64,000 bases of DNA from Acridotheres tristis. Its lineage: Eukaryota; Chordata; Aves; Passeriformes; Sturnidae. This document shows, in pieces, positions 12,694-27,600 of the stretch. The stretch lies in NCBI GenBank assembly GCA_037013685.1, contig CM072888.1, positions 15,380,216 through 15,444,215 on the forward strand, written 5' to 3'. Within the stretch, counting starts at the first letter, position 1; each line of letters begins with the position of its first letter. The position numbers were made by a program, and so were the translations under genes. A model generated the notes under the pieces. That model saw nothing but the letters and a program-made list of their open reading frames with translations. It searched no databases and was not told where the DNA came from.

Positions 12694-15600
12694 GTAAAAT
12701 GAGTTATGCTGATGAAACATCTTAAAACCAGTTCTGTTGCTGCAGTTGTTGTCTGTTTCCTGCCCTGATTGACACACTGTTGCTTTCAGCCTTTGCATTT
12801 ATTCTTTGTATTGAAAAATACAATGCTGCTCTTAGCCCATGCTTTCATCTGTGGATGCGTTTGCCATTTTATGCTGTTTGCCTCTAGCTACTGTCTAGAA
12901 ACCTAGCACCTAGGATTTGCCTCAGAGAAAGTGAACTATTCAGTAAATTGAAGATAATTTTCTCATTATTTTCATTTTACGAAAATAAACTCTACATACT
13001 TTCAGGAAGACTGAATTCAACTCTATATGCCTGTTGTTCTTTATTCAAAGTATATACTCATTTATGGAAGAGTAGCTTCTGCCTATTACGTTCAGTTTGT
13101 TTAAATAAACTCTTTGAAAAAACTTCTAGCATCTGAAAGAGAAGAGAAAGGTGCATCTTATCTGCCTCAAATCTAGTTAAGCTTGTTAATAGACTGTGGT
13201 GAACTAGACACTGTCATAAACTGAACATTCAAGGTTTTGTTCCCAATCTCTGGCATGGATCTTAAGATATTTGAAACCACAGAGAATTTGCTTGGATCTG
13301 AAAATGTGCTGAAAAGACTTGGGTTATGACCCAAAGGGTCTGATTCTCATCTACTATGTGGCAGAACTAAACGTGAGTAGCTTTGTTCTATTGGCAGTGA
13401 GGCAGAAATAAGACCTCTTAAAGTGAAGGACAAGTAAAACAATGCAGGTTATGATAGAAAAATATTTATTTTACTGTCTAAATGAAATGCAAAACTAAAC
13501 TCTTAAGTATGCTATTAAAATAGTCAGCTGCACATAAAAATGAAAAAGTTTAAAGAATTTTATTAGCCAAATGCTCCTTGAGTAGTATTTCATGGCAGGT
13601 GAATAAGATCAATTCTAAATACTTTCTTTGAAGTTCGAGATGATTCCTGCACCAATTTCTACTTTCTCCTTTTTTGCTGCTACGTCATTCCTGGAAACTT
13701 ATTTAATAATGGCCTTTGAAACATAAATGATTGTCACTACATTTTTCAAGAAAGTCTCTGCTCTTTGGTCATCATAGGAACGTTTAAGAGCGGATCAGTT
13801 CCTGTTACTTGGCTTCATTATTCACTGCCAAGCGGCAGATACAGGAAACTGAGAACGACTTAGCTGTGATGTGGTTTTTCCTTGCATGAGATGATTTGTG
13901 CTGTCAGTGACTCAAATCAGCGACTTGGCCATCGACATCTGTGATTTGCCATTGGGAATTCTACGCGTTCCTTAGCAGAAACTCTTACTAATGGACTTGC
14001 ATCCATTTCTAAATCTAGTTAATTGCAGTTTGAGTAAATATGTTTTGTTGCGGTTTCTTTTTGTTAAGCCATTGGTCCCCTTTGCAAGACAGGTTGAATT
14101 GTTAACACTTGATATTTCTTTTTTCCCACAAGGAGAGGGGGGAGTAGAAATGAAAAGCAAAACACGGTTAGCACCTTGTATTACAGAGGGAATGATTGCG
14201 TTAGCATTTCACAGACAGTGCTTTTCCCTGTAGAAAATTTCTAAGGTATCAGAGTGATATGAAGCTGGATAAGAGATTCTGGCTCTACCCTGAATGACAG
14301 GGGAGGCAACTCACACCTTGAGCCTGTCTTAGAAAATGAAGTGATTCATTTACCCCATCACCCTGAAGGAGCCCCTTAAGCTTTCAGTGAGTGGAAAAGG
14401 AGGCTGTGAATGCCTCTCCGACTCCCCGTGGGTGCTGTGTAATTTATCTCTTGTGACTTTGTGAATCAGGTATTTCAAATGGAAGGCAGTGCAAGACTTT
14501 GACTCGGTGCTGAAAAGTGAACTGGTACAAATTAGATGACAAAGAGCTCTTATCAGTTCTTGTGGTCGCTATTATAGGGGCTTTGCATATCATTAGAGAA
14601 ACTATTGTCTTGACTTCTAATCTAATCTTGTAATCTAATTGTGATAGTTGAAGTCTCAGCACCTGAGGCATAATTGGTAGAGTTCAGCAAAATGTTTCTT
14701 GGAATTTGATTCCTTTTCTGGTTACAGTTGTAGATGTATGAGACTGTGAGGTGTTAAGTGTGGCAGTACCTTTGGCCTCATCTATATCCAGAGGTTAATT
14801 ACTGCCCTTAGCAGCTTGTCCCGATTTAGTTGAAACTAGTGCCATGGATGTGTAGGAGAAAACTGCTGGGCAAGTACATCTGCTTTCAGCCTCTGACTCC
14901 TGCCTGCTTACAGCCTTAAAAATGGTGGTGTGCCTGCTGCTCTACTACTTAAGTCCAGGTTTATTAAGCAGGGGTTTGGCCTGGCACGTGACTCTGAACT
15001 AGGTGTCCAGACACATCACCATGGCTGCCATTAAGTCTGACTTATGCTTGTTTTGTGTGGTAACTGGCTGTGGTTTTAACAGTGTCCATAGCATTGTTGC
15101 TACCATGGCAAGGCAGCTGCTAAGCCATCGTTGTGGCTTTATTTCATTATTGAAAAGGGACCTTGTGCACTCCCTAACCTCAAACTCCCATTCCTAGCTC
15201 AGTTTCTTCATCTCTGAAGTTAAGGTGTTCTTTTCTATTTCTGGAGTCCCTGATTTTTCATACTATGCCAAATATAAATTATACAGAGAGTGGGTACATG
15301 GACAGGCTCCCATGAGGCCATCTAGGGAGTGGGTTTATAGTGTATTAGCTCCTGTGTGGTAGCTGACTATGTGGATATCCAGCAGTAAATGTGAGGTATG
15401 AGTGTGCCTATTTCTGTATGAATAGAACCGAGTCTGAAAACAAAGTCCAGCTTATGCACTTGCTAGTTCATCTTTAGTGGGGAGTTTTTAGGAAGACATA
15501 ACTTGACTCTTGAAGTCAGCTGCCTGCAGATAAATCTCTTGACTTCTGTAAGGTAAAGAAGGTTTGTGTGTGCTCCTAAATGTAGTAACATTCTCACGGA

Positions 15601-18600
15601 AGAGCTTGTTGCTCCAGAGAATATATTTGCAGTCTAACTCAAAGTAACTTGCAGAGGGCATGCTTAGCTTACATAGGCAGGGGGATAATGTTAAGCTCCT
15701 TGTGATCACTACGGGTGATGGCAGAGTGCTCCAGAGAACTTGCCTGTTCTGAAGTATCAAAGGGGCATCCTGATTATTTCCTCTGGTTTCTGCAGTCTTT
15801 ACTGAGATGGGCAGTGAGTTTCCCAGTGGTGCCAAGAAGCTTTTCCCTGGTGGCTGGGGTTATCCAGTGCCATAAACCTCAGAAAGGCTTGCTTGGCAGT
15901 GGGTAGGGGCAGAAGTGCTTTTCCTGATTTATTAGCAACCACATTTGTCTTGCTGTTTCCTAAGCCCTGAGGGGATTCACTTGTTTATTTGACCTCCCTC
16001 TTTGTAGACAAACAGTTCATCTAAAAAGCAGAGGGAAATTTATTTGAAGAGGATACTGCAGGTCTAGTATGAGGGAAGCAGGGCTAATTGTGTTGACCTG
16101 TTATTAGGGATTTTTAAGGTTTTTTTCTGAAATACTTTGTGTTAATGGTCGTTAGTATTTTACACACATTTATGCAAGTCATTTAAGCGCATTTATTGAC
16201 TGTTACTGGGAAACAACTGCTGTTATCCAGAGCTGGCTGTTCCTGCTGAGCATTCATCATCTTCTGAGCCAGACTTTGCTCTCACTTCAGAGAAAAAGCG
16301 ATAGCAGTTGAGTTGCAATAATACCTTATGGCAAGGTAAGATTAAACAAAACAGAAATCTCAGATCAAGCAGATGAAATATGTAGAATCGATCAGGAATT
16401 AAAGTGTGTTCAAGCTGAAAAAAATGGTAAAATGCCTGTTCATCTATCAGCTGTATTATGTCCTAAGATAATTGAATCCTTGAAATTTAAAAATGGCTTT
16501 GAGTTGAATTTGTTAACAGGGCTGTGAATTGAAGCTTCCTTCTCCAAACAACTTATGTTTCAAAGTTTTAGTTAATATATCTCCAAAAAGAACAAGTTTA
16601 TTTCTCCTCTGTTTTCATTTTAAAGCCTTGATAATTGTATATCACCCATAAAGCAGCATATTTGTTCTGAGATGGATCTTTCCTCTGAGGAGCAGTGTAA
16701 CTGTGGAGCAGCACATGGCTTCCTTTAAATGAGATCCGTTCTCTGGTAGTGCCTGGTGTCAGAGTTGCTCCTTGCTGGCTTCCCTGCTGGGTGTAACTCG
16801 GGCACACAGAGGTGCCCTTGGCTTTCCACAGCAGCCTGGAGGGCTCCAGTGCCATAGCAGAGGGGAGCTCCAGCTTCCCTGGCTGTGCCATGACTGCTGC
16901 TGAGAGCTGGGGCAGCCTCACGTGTGCTTTTTGTGGAGCAGCTGAGGAATTTGTTATGTGCTGCTGAATACTGTGAATGTTTTTGCCTCATGTGGTTGTA
17001 AAAAACGTGTTTTCAGGCAACAAATTCTCTAGATAGGGTTTTGTGTAGGAAACCATAACTTCCAGCCTACTCAACTGCTTCATTTGAGCATTTGTAACTG
17101 TCAGGTCTGTGTCTTGGTACATCAGGCAGATTTCTGATTTAGCTGCTTGAGTAATAAAGGTGGCTCTGTGCCCTTGAGAGGTGGCTCCCCACGTGGATGT
17201 TAATGTTGTGCCTCTCTGATATTGCTGGCATTGATGGCTGGTGCCCATGGGATGTGCCTGAGGGTGTGTGGTGGAGGAAAGGCTGGATGTGCCTGACCTG
17301 TGGAGTGGGCAGGTGTAAGGGCTTCAGTAATACCTTCCAGTGTGCTCACATAGACTCTGGCCACATCCACAGGCAGCCTCTGCAGTCAGCAGGTTAACAG
17401 TCTTTAAAAAAGTCAGCCTCTAAATCGAACTGTTCACTAGCTGGGTGCCAGTGTATCAAAACTGTTGGAATAAATGCATCTGGTAGTTAACTTCTCTCAG
17501 TGTGGAAAAGGGAAAAAAGTCTTTAAAACTTTAAAGACTATATACTTCTGCTTACAAAGATTTCATGCTGAAGTGATCTGTCATGGAATTGCTGTACATG
17601 TTCTTGGTCCAGCTGTGTTTCAGGAGACTGGATTACAAAATGAAAATAGATCCCCTTGTACTTGGAGGTAGCCAGCTGATTTGTTCTTGGCCAGTGAGTA
17701 CTCAAAACTTTCAGGCACTGATGAGCCATGTATTTTTGGGGAACTGTTGCAGAAGGAATTTTCCCCATTTGCAAAACAAGTGTGCTGCTGTGCAAAACAG
17801 GTGTCAAAATGGTCAAGAGATGTTTCAGAGCAGTAGTGGTCATATTTAAATCACCAGGGGACAAGTTTTGTCCTGGTTGGCTGAAAAAGAAATGACTTCA
17901 TTTAAAGCTTCAAATACGGAGAGTTGTGCATTTAATTTTAACATTTTTATGTAGATCAACCACAACCATAAGAAATAATTTCAGCATTTTGAAGATGAGA
18001 TGTTTGCACAGAGAGCTATCTTCTGAACAAGCTGAGAGGGATTTGGCTATCCTACTTTGGTAGCTGGCATTCTGAAGTGTCAAGGATAATCTCCTAGTTC
18101 TTTCCATAAGGAGAAATGGAGATGAAATGCAAGATACACAGTTATTCTTCTAATTATGTGTGCAAGTATTGCCCTTTTTATTTTTTCTGTACTTAACAAT
18201 ACAATAATTTAGATCCAAAATGCTCAAGTTACTTTAGATCTTTTTTCCTCCATCTTTTAGATTGCGAAGAAGACTCGAACCCCAACTTCTGGCCCGGTGA
18301 TCACCAAGCTGATATTTGCAAAACCAATCAATAGCAAAGCTGTTACAGGGCAGACCACTCAAGTGTCACCAGTCATTGCAGGTTGTACTACTTTGACTTG
18401 TTTTGCTTTACCATTTTTTAAAAGGCTTTTCAAAGAAATGGTAATTGTAGAGGTTCTGTCTCAACAATTTTACTGTAGTTTCTGTCAAAGTACCTCAAGC
18501 AATTGAAAAAAAAATCAGAAACTTTTTGGGTAGAGCAGGTAAATGCAGTTGTTGGTACCTTTATACTTAGCTCATTTAGAATAATCTTGGTAATTGCAGA

Positions 18601-21600
18601 GTTGCTTTTACTGCAAGGTACTTTTTCTTCATGGATTTTTGGGGAGGAGAAAAAAAAAACCCAGGACCATAGAAAAGATTACTTTTCTGTAAGAAAGTAT
18701 TTGTAGAAACATTATATAAATACAGAGGGGAAAGGGAGACACATGCTTTTGTATTGCTTTAATCTGCTTATGGTTGGACTTAAATATAATATGTGCGAGT
18801 AACAGAAAAAAATGTTTGAATGAAAAAAGTGAATAAAGCTGTGTTTTTTGTTAAGTTGCTCACCTACTTTAAAAATAACTATCACAGAAGTGTCTAAGAA
18901 AGTAATTAAGGCAAATAACAAATGATCTTTCTCTTTGGAAAACAACTCTATATATCCTTACTAAAAAAAAAGGCCAGCCAACCACAGAACAACAGCAAAA
19001 ACGCCAACAAAATTAAAGAAAAAAACAGAGTTAATGCCTTGTTCATAATGGCAGTGTATCTATTCCTAAACATCTTCGAGATCTAATTTTTCTGAAAAAG
19101 ACAAATGTAGGAAGCTGGAGTCATCTTCAGAGCTTTGAAGGATGTCTTTAACTGCTTACAGATCGATCAGCCTAAGTAGGCCTAAAATCTTTTCCACATA
19201 TTTAAACAAATTTGAAAAGTCTTTAGAGCACTGGGACTTGAGTGGTTTTAAAAAGGATGCAACTGTCTCCCGTGTTCAAAACCCTGATAGATGTCAATGA
19301 ATGGCCCATAGCTGGAATATAATATTTTTCTTGAATTGTCAGGCTGCCTGCAGCCTGACAACCTGTAAGAAGATTGTTGTGCTTATAAATATTTGAATTA
19401 AGTTGTGTTTAAAAAAACAAAATCCAAACAAACAACAAAACCCAGCACAAAAACATTAGCAATAACCTGCAGTTTTTAAATCAGTATTTTGAAAAATCAC
19501 CTGTGCCTGAGCCTGTGAGAGAAGCATCACTAGGAGGTAAAGTTGCTTCACTAATGGAGAGGGAAATCTTTAAAGACTGTTTTTTCCCTCACCGTTCCAA
19601 ACAGTCAGCACAGCTTGCCAGCTTTGTGAGGCTGGCATCACTTTAGGGAAGGTGTAACATTTGTGGTTTGTATTTTGATTTTGTATGCATGTTTCCATGA
19701 ATCTGATAAATATTTTTAATTGCCTGGAAATTGCTGCAAGCTGAGGTGGAAGTTGTACATTTGAAAGGCTTGTCAATATAAGCAACCAGATTCTGTTTAG
19801 GAAGCTAATGCCAAGGGGTACAGAGAAGATGTAGTGAGAAGGGGAAAGCTTCTTCGCCAAGAAAATAACTCAAAGAATTGGAACCTCTAGAGGTTGAAAT
19901 TCCCCACAGACTGACATTCTTCAGGTTGCATGTGGCTTTAGCAGCTGCTGGCAACTATCTCTGCTCTTAGACACAAAAGTGGTTATTTTAGAGCACATAG
20001 ACTTCAGAGGAAATTGGTTTTCCGTGAGGGTAGTGCTTTTTCTTGTTAGTTCCAGTTGACTTTAATTGTTATGCCACTAGTTGGTTTTGGATGGAAAAGT
20101 TATGCTGGTATTTGTTTGTTTGTTTCTTATTTTTATAAATGTAGTACAAGAGAATGAGTGACAGAAGCTATGACAGAAATGAGTCTGAACCAAAGTGGAG
20201 CAGAGGAAAGCTCAGTGGTCAAGCACTCTTTGGAAAGAAACTTAGAAAGTATGGAAAAAAAAAATCTGTTTTCCATTCTGGGAGTTTGCAATATTCCTGA
20301 AACTGATGTCATGACTTGGAGCTGCTGTTTTTGATGTTTAATCTTCTTTGGCATTGTAAAAAGGGAGAGAATATATGACACACACGTGAAAACATGGGTG
20401 GTAGTGTGATTAAAAACTGTTAGGCAATGAAAGAAACAACCATCAATAGGGAAAAGAAAAAACTCAAAAAGCCCAGAGCTGATTGTAGACAGACCAAACA
20501 CCTTCTTTGTTACCGTAACACAGCTCATTTTTGATGGCTGAGGTTTCAAAGGAAGTAGTCCCCCCACAGATGCTCAGTTTCTCTGTACATTGGCAGCAGC
20601 CCAGGGCTTTCCCAGGAAACTGCCAGCTGGCTGCATGCTTGTATGGTACAGGTGTATTGGAGGGCTCTGCTCCTCAGGATGCTGTCCTGGCTGTCAAGAA
20701 TTATCAGCTGAATGGCATGGAAAGCTCAATGTGCGTTTTGGCTCTTTTTTAAAGCCAGAGCAAACAGTTTTGGGTTTTTTTTAATTTGTAATAATAGCAA
20801 TTATTTTCTTCTTTGTTGCTAAATCTAACTTAAAGAATGCCAGTGTCCTACCTGTCAGGCCATACACTCTCAGAAGCAGGGATAAATTGCACAAATAGCA
20901 GGGAAAACTTTGCTTTAAAAGTTACTGTGACCAGAGATAACTGGAGCTGATGGTATCTTCATTGTTTATAGGTAGGGTTTTTTCACAGTCTGCTCCAGGG
21001 ACACCACCAAAGACAATAACGATCTCTGAGAGCGGAGTCATTGGATCATCTTTGAGTACAACAACACAACAGACACCGAATAAAATAGCTATCTCACCAC
21101 TCAAATCCCCCAATAAGGTAAGGACCTTCTATCCCTCCTGCACAGTGGTCTGAATGGAGCTCTCTGTGTCTTTGCTACAAGCTGTTTATTATCTCTCAAG
21201 AGAAACATATCTCCCGAGTCTATAAAAATATCTCCAGAGTCTCCATTTTGCATCACAATGCTCTGTGGTAATGCCCTAATTTAGATTTTTTTCAACTGGC
21301 TCTCTTACTATGGTCTTAAGTAGATATGCATTACTGCATAGTTTCCCATTCCTGCCATTTCTTGCCATTCTCTAAGCATTGATTCTGAGAGCAGCTGTTC
21401 CCTCTTAGCCAAGCACTTAGACTATTTTTAATGCCTTCATAAAACGTCAACAGACTGTTTGAGAGGAGACCTCAATAATATTAATAGGTCCGTGCTTATT
21501 AACCATTGCCTGTTACTGCACAGGCAAATTTAGTCTTCCCTGATCACTTCTGAAATAAATGAGATTTGCAGTGGTCCTTCACAAACACAGAGCTGGAGAT

Positions 21601-24600
21601 TGGCACAGGTCAAGGTGACACTTGTGTTTTAGGTTTGATAGTTGTCTTGAGAAGAGGAATATTGCTGGAGAAATGGAGGTAGGGGGACAAGATGCACAGT
21701 AAAGGCAAGCTAAGAATAAAGAATTATTTTAGCTTGACTGTGCTTTAGTGATGTAATGTTATACAAATGGAGTAAAAGACTAGTGTTTGACAGTTATTAG
21801 TAAGAGAAGTAACATAAAGAAGTTAATTTTTATTCTAAAGTTACCTTTTTAACTAGGAGTGAGTGTGAAAAGACTCTTTAGGGTTACATCCTGAATTCAC
21901 TGTAGATAAGTAATTCTAAGTATCTGCTTTTTCTTAAAACATAAGGAAGTTTGGAACAAAAAGAGCAAACCAGCCTTGGAAGGGGTATGGTTACAAAGAG
22001 TGTTCAAACACTGCACTCTGTAGAAATGTGGTCAGAAGACTGGATCTCTGTGGGAAACTGCAGTGTAGATTTCAAAGTTTGATGTTCTTATACTTGGACT
22101 GAATCAGTAGTGTGAGCTGAGAATTTTCTTTACTTTTGAAGAGCTTTTCTTTAAAATTCCTATTCATGATGAAATAGTCATTGTACCAATTATGACACTT
22201 TCATTTAGAAGATCCTCCTAGACAATGCTGAGGCTTCAATGGGATAAATTCCTTTAAAAAACCCCAACAAAACAAATGAAAGACTACTCCTCACTCCCAT
22301 CCAGATGCAGTGCTAGGTTTCTGCAGGAGCCTTTTGCTGCTGGAAACCAGTGATGCCTTCAAGTTCTTAAGGGCTCTGTCTGCTGTTGTTACAGCTGGAC
22401 CTGTGTGAGTTGTGGTTAAATGCAGCACCTTTGTTCACAGAAGGCGCTCTGTTCTGGTGGAGAGCTGTACTGTCCTGAGGAGGGGAATGTATATGTACAG
22501 GGTCCTGTATCCTGCACAGAGGTTTAAACTGCTTTTTGTTTTGCCAAGCAGCTAACAGTGGTGTCAGTGGCCTCCCAGCCTCCCAACTCCCCCCAGAAGA
22601 CGGTGGGCGTCCCACTGAATGTAGCGTTAGGACAGCAGATCCTCACAGTGCAGCAGTCAGCACCCTCCTCCCCTGGGAAGGCTATAGTCAACCACACAAC
22701 CACCCAGGTACAGACTGACTTTCCTTTGTCTTCTGGTGTGTCTGTGTCATTGCTTGCTGGAAACCGGAGTGTTGGACCACGGGTTGGCAGCTGTCCGTCT
22801 GACCCGACGGTGTTCTTGGAATGGTGTTTGCTTAGGAACGGCAGAAGTACTGCCCCAAGGAGCGTGTACTTCTTCAATTGAGGGGTGTAAACCATTGCAA
22901 GCCCATAGGAGGGCATGCTGTTAGAGAGCAGCTTTCCAACCTGGAAAGCCCCACTTGGTGCAAATTCTTGTTTCTGTGTACTGCATCTCCCAAGTCACTT
23001 GAAGAACTCTGTGACACGAGGAGGAGTTCTTCGGGTGGTTCTCTCTCTTCTGCCAGTGTTTCCATGCCACTGCCTAGGGCTGCTTTCCAGGTGTTTCTGA
23101 GGTTTGCAGCAGTGGAGTTCATATTCCTGCTGTAGAGGACTGGGCTGAAAACTACAGAACCAGAAATTATTTCCTATGTCTCACTTCTAGAAAAACGGGG
23201 TTTTCTGTAATAGCTTTTATAAATAGTTTTGCATTAATTAATCACAAGACAAAACTGACCTTTCTTACAAATGACAGTTTCTGCTGTTTTCTTCTTTTGT
23301 GATCTTAGGTAAATCTTTTTCTATCATAATATCTGTAGTCTTGCTGTGGTGAACATGAAGGGATGTATATGGATGTAAATATATCCGGAGTATGGATATA
23401 GCTGGGAGTGGACATACATGAACAGCATGAGATTGAGATTTTCCCAGTCTTATCTTACTGATACAGGAGATAATTGGAATGCTGATATGGGAATATGGAC
23501 ACCATAGAGATTTGAACTTTTTTTTTCCCCTAGGGAAAATTATCTTTTGAAATAGTTGTTTAAATGTTAAGTCTCTCTAATGCAAGCACCCCAAGTGAAA
23601 AAATGGAAATGTCTATGGGAGTTCTGATGCAAAGCTATCTGACACAATACAGGGGCTTCACCGGTCTTCACTGGGCTCAAGAACATGCCCTTAGAAGAAC
23701 TGTCCCTTGAATTTTACAATTTTCCCAGTTGTCCTTGGATAGCAGCTGCTCACTTGCGTGCTAGAGAGTACTGATCTCCCTTTAATAATGTCTGTGACTG
23801 TGCTTGCACATAGTGTTTATTTTGATGCTCTGGCTTGTTAAGGTTTCAATATCTTAAGAAAAATAAAAAGTCCCAAGAAAACACCTTTTAGAAGACAAGG
23901 GTTTTTTTCCTAGTAAAATGTGTGCAAATTGAGATTTCATTCATGTAGTTGCTGAAAGCTGGGCAGCTGGGAAAATGTTCTCATAAGAATTCACATCATA
24001 TTGTCAACCAAATGTAATACTTAAACTTGATGCCAAGGACAATGTTCTTAATACCATTAGTAAAAGATACTGAGAATAAAAAGCTGAGCTCTAAAAAAAG
24101 TTAAATGGAAGGACAAAAGGGATGAAATCAAGGTTTGAGCAAGTCTGGGAAAAGATGCTGTTATCAAACCAGTAGACTGATGAATGTATATAAATAAAAT
24201 AAAACTTTCTTGTTATTAGTTTGTAGTATGAGAAGTTGGAAAGATGAACTTTTGCAAATTTCAGATATACTGATACTCCAGCTGTAAGGTAGCAAAGGTC
24301 TGCTAAGCTCCCTTTTTTCAGCATTTTGCCTTTTTTCTTAATGAATTTGTTTTGCTACTCCTCATTGTTCTTGCTTCTTTCATTTCTCAGCTTGTACTCT
24401 TTCTGATGTCCATCAGTTTATGGATTCTGTTCCTTTTTCCTCTCAAGGGTTGCACACTGATTTCTATGGATTAATTACAAACTATCTTAACAGCACATAT
24501 CTGTACACATACAGATAAATTATAATGCAGTCCAGCGCAAACTGTTCTGCAAATTCTTACCATGTGCTTTTAATAGTAGAAATATTTCTATATTTGGTTG

Positions 24601-27600
24601 TTTGATTGGAAAACAAAACTGCAGTTACCTGAAATAGTTTTGGCAGATGTATCTTATGAAGTGGACTGAGCCACCCTACTCATGTAAATACTAGTTTACT
24701 CTGGTGTTTGTTGTAGAGTATTGAAAATGGAAGTGAGTTTACTCTGAGCTGTTGAGAGGCATTTAATCCCTTTGCATCTCTTCTACTTTTGAAAGCAAAA
24801 ACGGGGTAACTGTCTTCTCTCTCGAGGGTACAAATGGTATGCTAGAGTTGCCAACTAACAAACAGAAATAAAAATGCTGATATTCTTTCTACCTTTGTAC
24901 AAATAACTTCGTGCTGTCTGTGTTGGCTTAACAGGCTGTGAAATCAGCAGTGCAGACCATTACTGTAGGAGGAGTGGGTACATCTCAATTTAAGACAATT
25001 ATTCCCTTGGCAACTGCACCCAATGTTCAGCAGATTCAGGTACCTGGAAGCAAGTTCCATTATGTCAGACTCGTTACTGCCACAACAGCCAGTAGCTCAA
25101 CCCAATCTGCCAGTCAGAATCCCAGTACGAATACTCAGCCTCTGCAACAGGGTAAGTGCTGCTGGTAACATATTGTCTGAGGTCTCTGTTGGGTTTTTCT
25201 TTCATGTTTGTTCTGTAACGATTAAAATGAATACATAACAGATCTGTGAAGACTGCCAGATGTACTTGGTTTTGTGGTAAGACTTCCATAAATTCCATAT
25301 TCTATTACTACCTCTGATTTGTATGTGAAAATGCTTGTATCAAATTGCTCTGTAGTTGGGCCTGAATCTCAGGAGTATTTTAGGTTGCTTTTCCCTAGTT
25401 TACCAGATTTGTGGGTGGTTCATAGCCTCTCCCATCTCCTCTATAGTATGAAGACAGGACAACCCACAAGCATATTGCCAAAACTCCTGTAACATGAAGA
25501 TCTTTCCACGTAAATTGCTTTAGAGGTGTCAGATGTTTTTGCTGTTTTCTGTCCATGCTTTCCAGAGCAGTGATGGAATAAAAGATTTCAAAGGAAAAAG
25601 GGATGTAAGGGAAATCCAGTGTCCAGAGGAGGTCTGCACCCTGGCTGGTTTTTTTAAGCCATTGCTGTGAAATGCGTGCACGTGCTCTTGAGCCAAATAC
25701 TACCTGTTTACAAAGGTGCTGTCTAGACTCAAGTGTTGCATGCCATGAGTTACAGTGTGAAGTACCTCTGTGTTATGCACATGTGGAAGTCTGAAGGGCT
25801 GAACTGAAGGGCTTGGAGTGACTAACACTCATTCATATGATGTTGTTTCTTGACACCAGCCAAGCCTGTGGTGGTGAACGCGACCCCAGTGCGTATGTCA
25901 GTTCCCATAGTACCAGCACAGACTGTGAAACAGGTAAGTTTGTCGTGTTATGTTCCTCACTTGTTTTGACTGGACAGAAAAAAAGTCTGCATCCAGTTCT
26001 CTAAGAAAAAGTTCTACTAATGAAAGTGTGTTCTGAATGACTGAAACACTGTTTTTATAAAGAGCTCTTTTTTCTCCAGGTGGTGCCCAAACCAATCAAC
26101 TCAACTTCTCAGATAGTCACTACTAGCCAGCCCCAACAAAGACTCATCATGCCAGCCACTCCACTGCCACAGATCCAGCCCAACCTCACCAACCTTCCTC
26201 CAGGCACTGTGCTGGCACCAGCCCCTGGCACAGGAAATGTTGGCTATGCAGTCCTTCCAGCTCAGTATGTCACACAGGTATGGCTTTCCCAGAGACGGTT
26301 AAGCAAATGCTGCTCTTGTGGAACATTCTGCCTTTGTCTTAAAGGTTCCTGCTCTGTGACTGTCACCTGACACTGAGGCAACAGTTTCTTTTAAGGACCC
26401 TTGACAGAATGAACATGGCACTTTAATTGCAATCATAGTTGCAATTGAAGCTTTGTTTTCTCAACAGAAGTTTTTATTAGCATAATAGCACAGCATTTCT
26501 ATAAGCAGAATCAGTGTAGTAGTTTTGAATAGCATAGTACAGAATTTATTATGCCAACTTACTCAAATCACCAAGATCTCAGCCTGGAATTTCTAATCAC
26601 CCAGACCCTCTGCATGCTGGGTCAGATCTTGATGTACAGTTTGCTTCATCACTTTTTGTAGGCTTGAAAATCATATGAAAGAGTACAAGTCATTTGGTCC
26701 TCAGAGGATGCAGATGTCAGTGGAGGTGACCCTGGCCACTGGTGGTCACAGTGGGCTCAGTGTCTAGCAGCAGTTCCGGTCTAGGTTTATCACTTAGGAC
26801 TTGCAACAACTTGAGTTTATAACTGCTGTGTGCTGTAACACTTCCCTGTTCCATGCCAGTCACCACCACCTGCTTGTCTGGGTGCCTGAGACCTCCATGG
26901 CCAGTAAGGAACAGAATAATTGGCCTGGTGCCCAGGAGACCTGAGACCTGTAGTGAGAGGAAGAAGAAATACTATTGGTTTGTCTGCTTGCTTCACAGGA
27001 CCTTCAGGGCCTGATGATGAGGAAAAAGGGAGCATATATGTGATCTGCTTGGTCACAGAGTATGGCTGTCTTCATTATAAAATTGTTAGTTAATGCTAAG
27101 TACATTGCCAGGGGTCAGAAGCAGCTGGTACCAGTTACCCAAACTGAGGCCTAGGGATTAGTTTTTTGCTCTTTACCAAGATGAGGATGAAAAGAATAAA
27201 TTAAATGTTCTGCTGAAGGCGGAGTCTTTGTAGAAACAAGGACTCTGGTAGCTCCTGGCATTACTGGTACTAGGCTGGTTTCTGGTTGCCTTTTGGTTTT
27301 GCCACAGTTGCAGTTTGACCCTGAAGATTGTTACTGTGTCCTTCCGGTCTAGTTGTGCAAATTTTTCTTTAAATTAGAATCTGTTGGACCTCCCCTCTCA
27401 GGTTTGTGTTCCAGTCACAACCTGTCCCCATTTGCCTGGCCCCAGCAGGTCAGTATCTTGCAATGTGCCAGTATGTCCCCAGAACCTGTCCCAGCAGGAG
27501 CAAACAGCTGCTTGTAGGTAATGCTAAAGAAGGTAGCCCAGAGCAGTGTTGCTTGGCAGGTTCTTATGAAATTATTTTTTTTAATGTGAAAAATAAGTGA

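Noticed and set aside
18961..19030. A-rich stretch as a retroposon tail
   Set aside because: Interrupted A/C-rich simple sequence without an attached element; common in bird introns.
20133..20567. 144-codon minus-strand frame in a LIN54 intron
   Set aside because: Low-complexity, no conserved motif, no plausible splice borders; consistent with chance.
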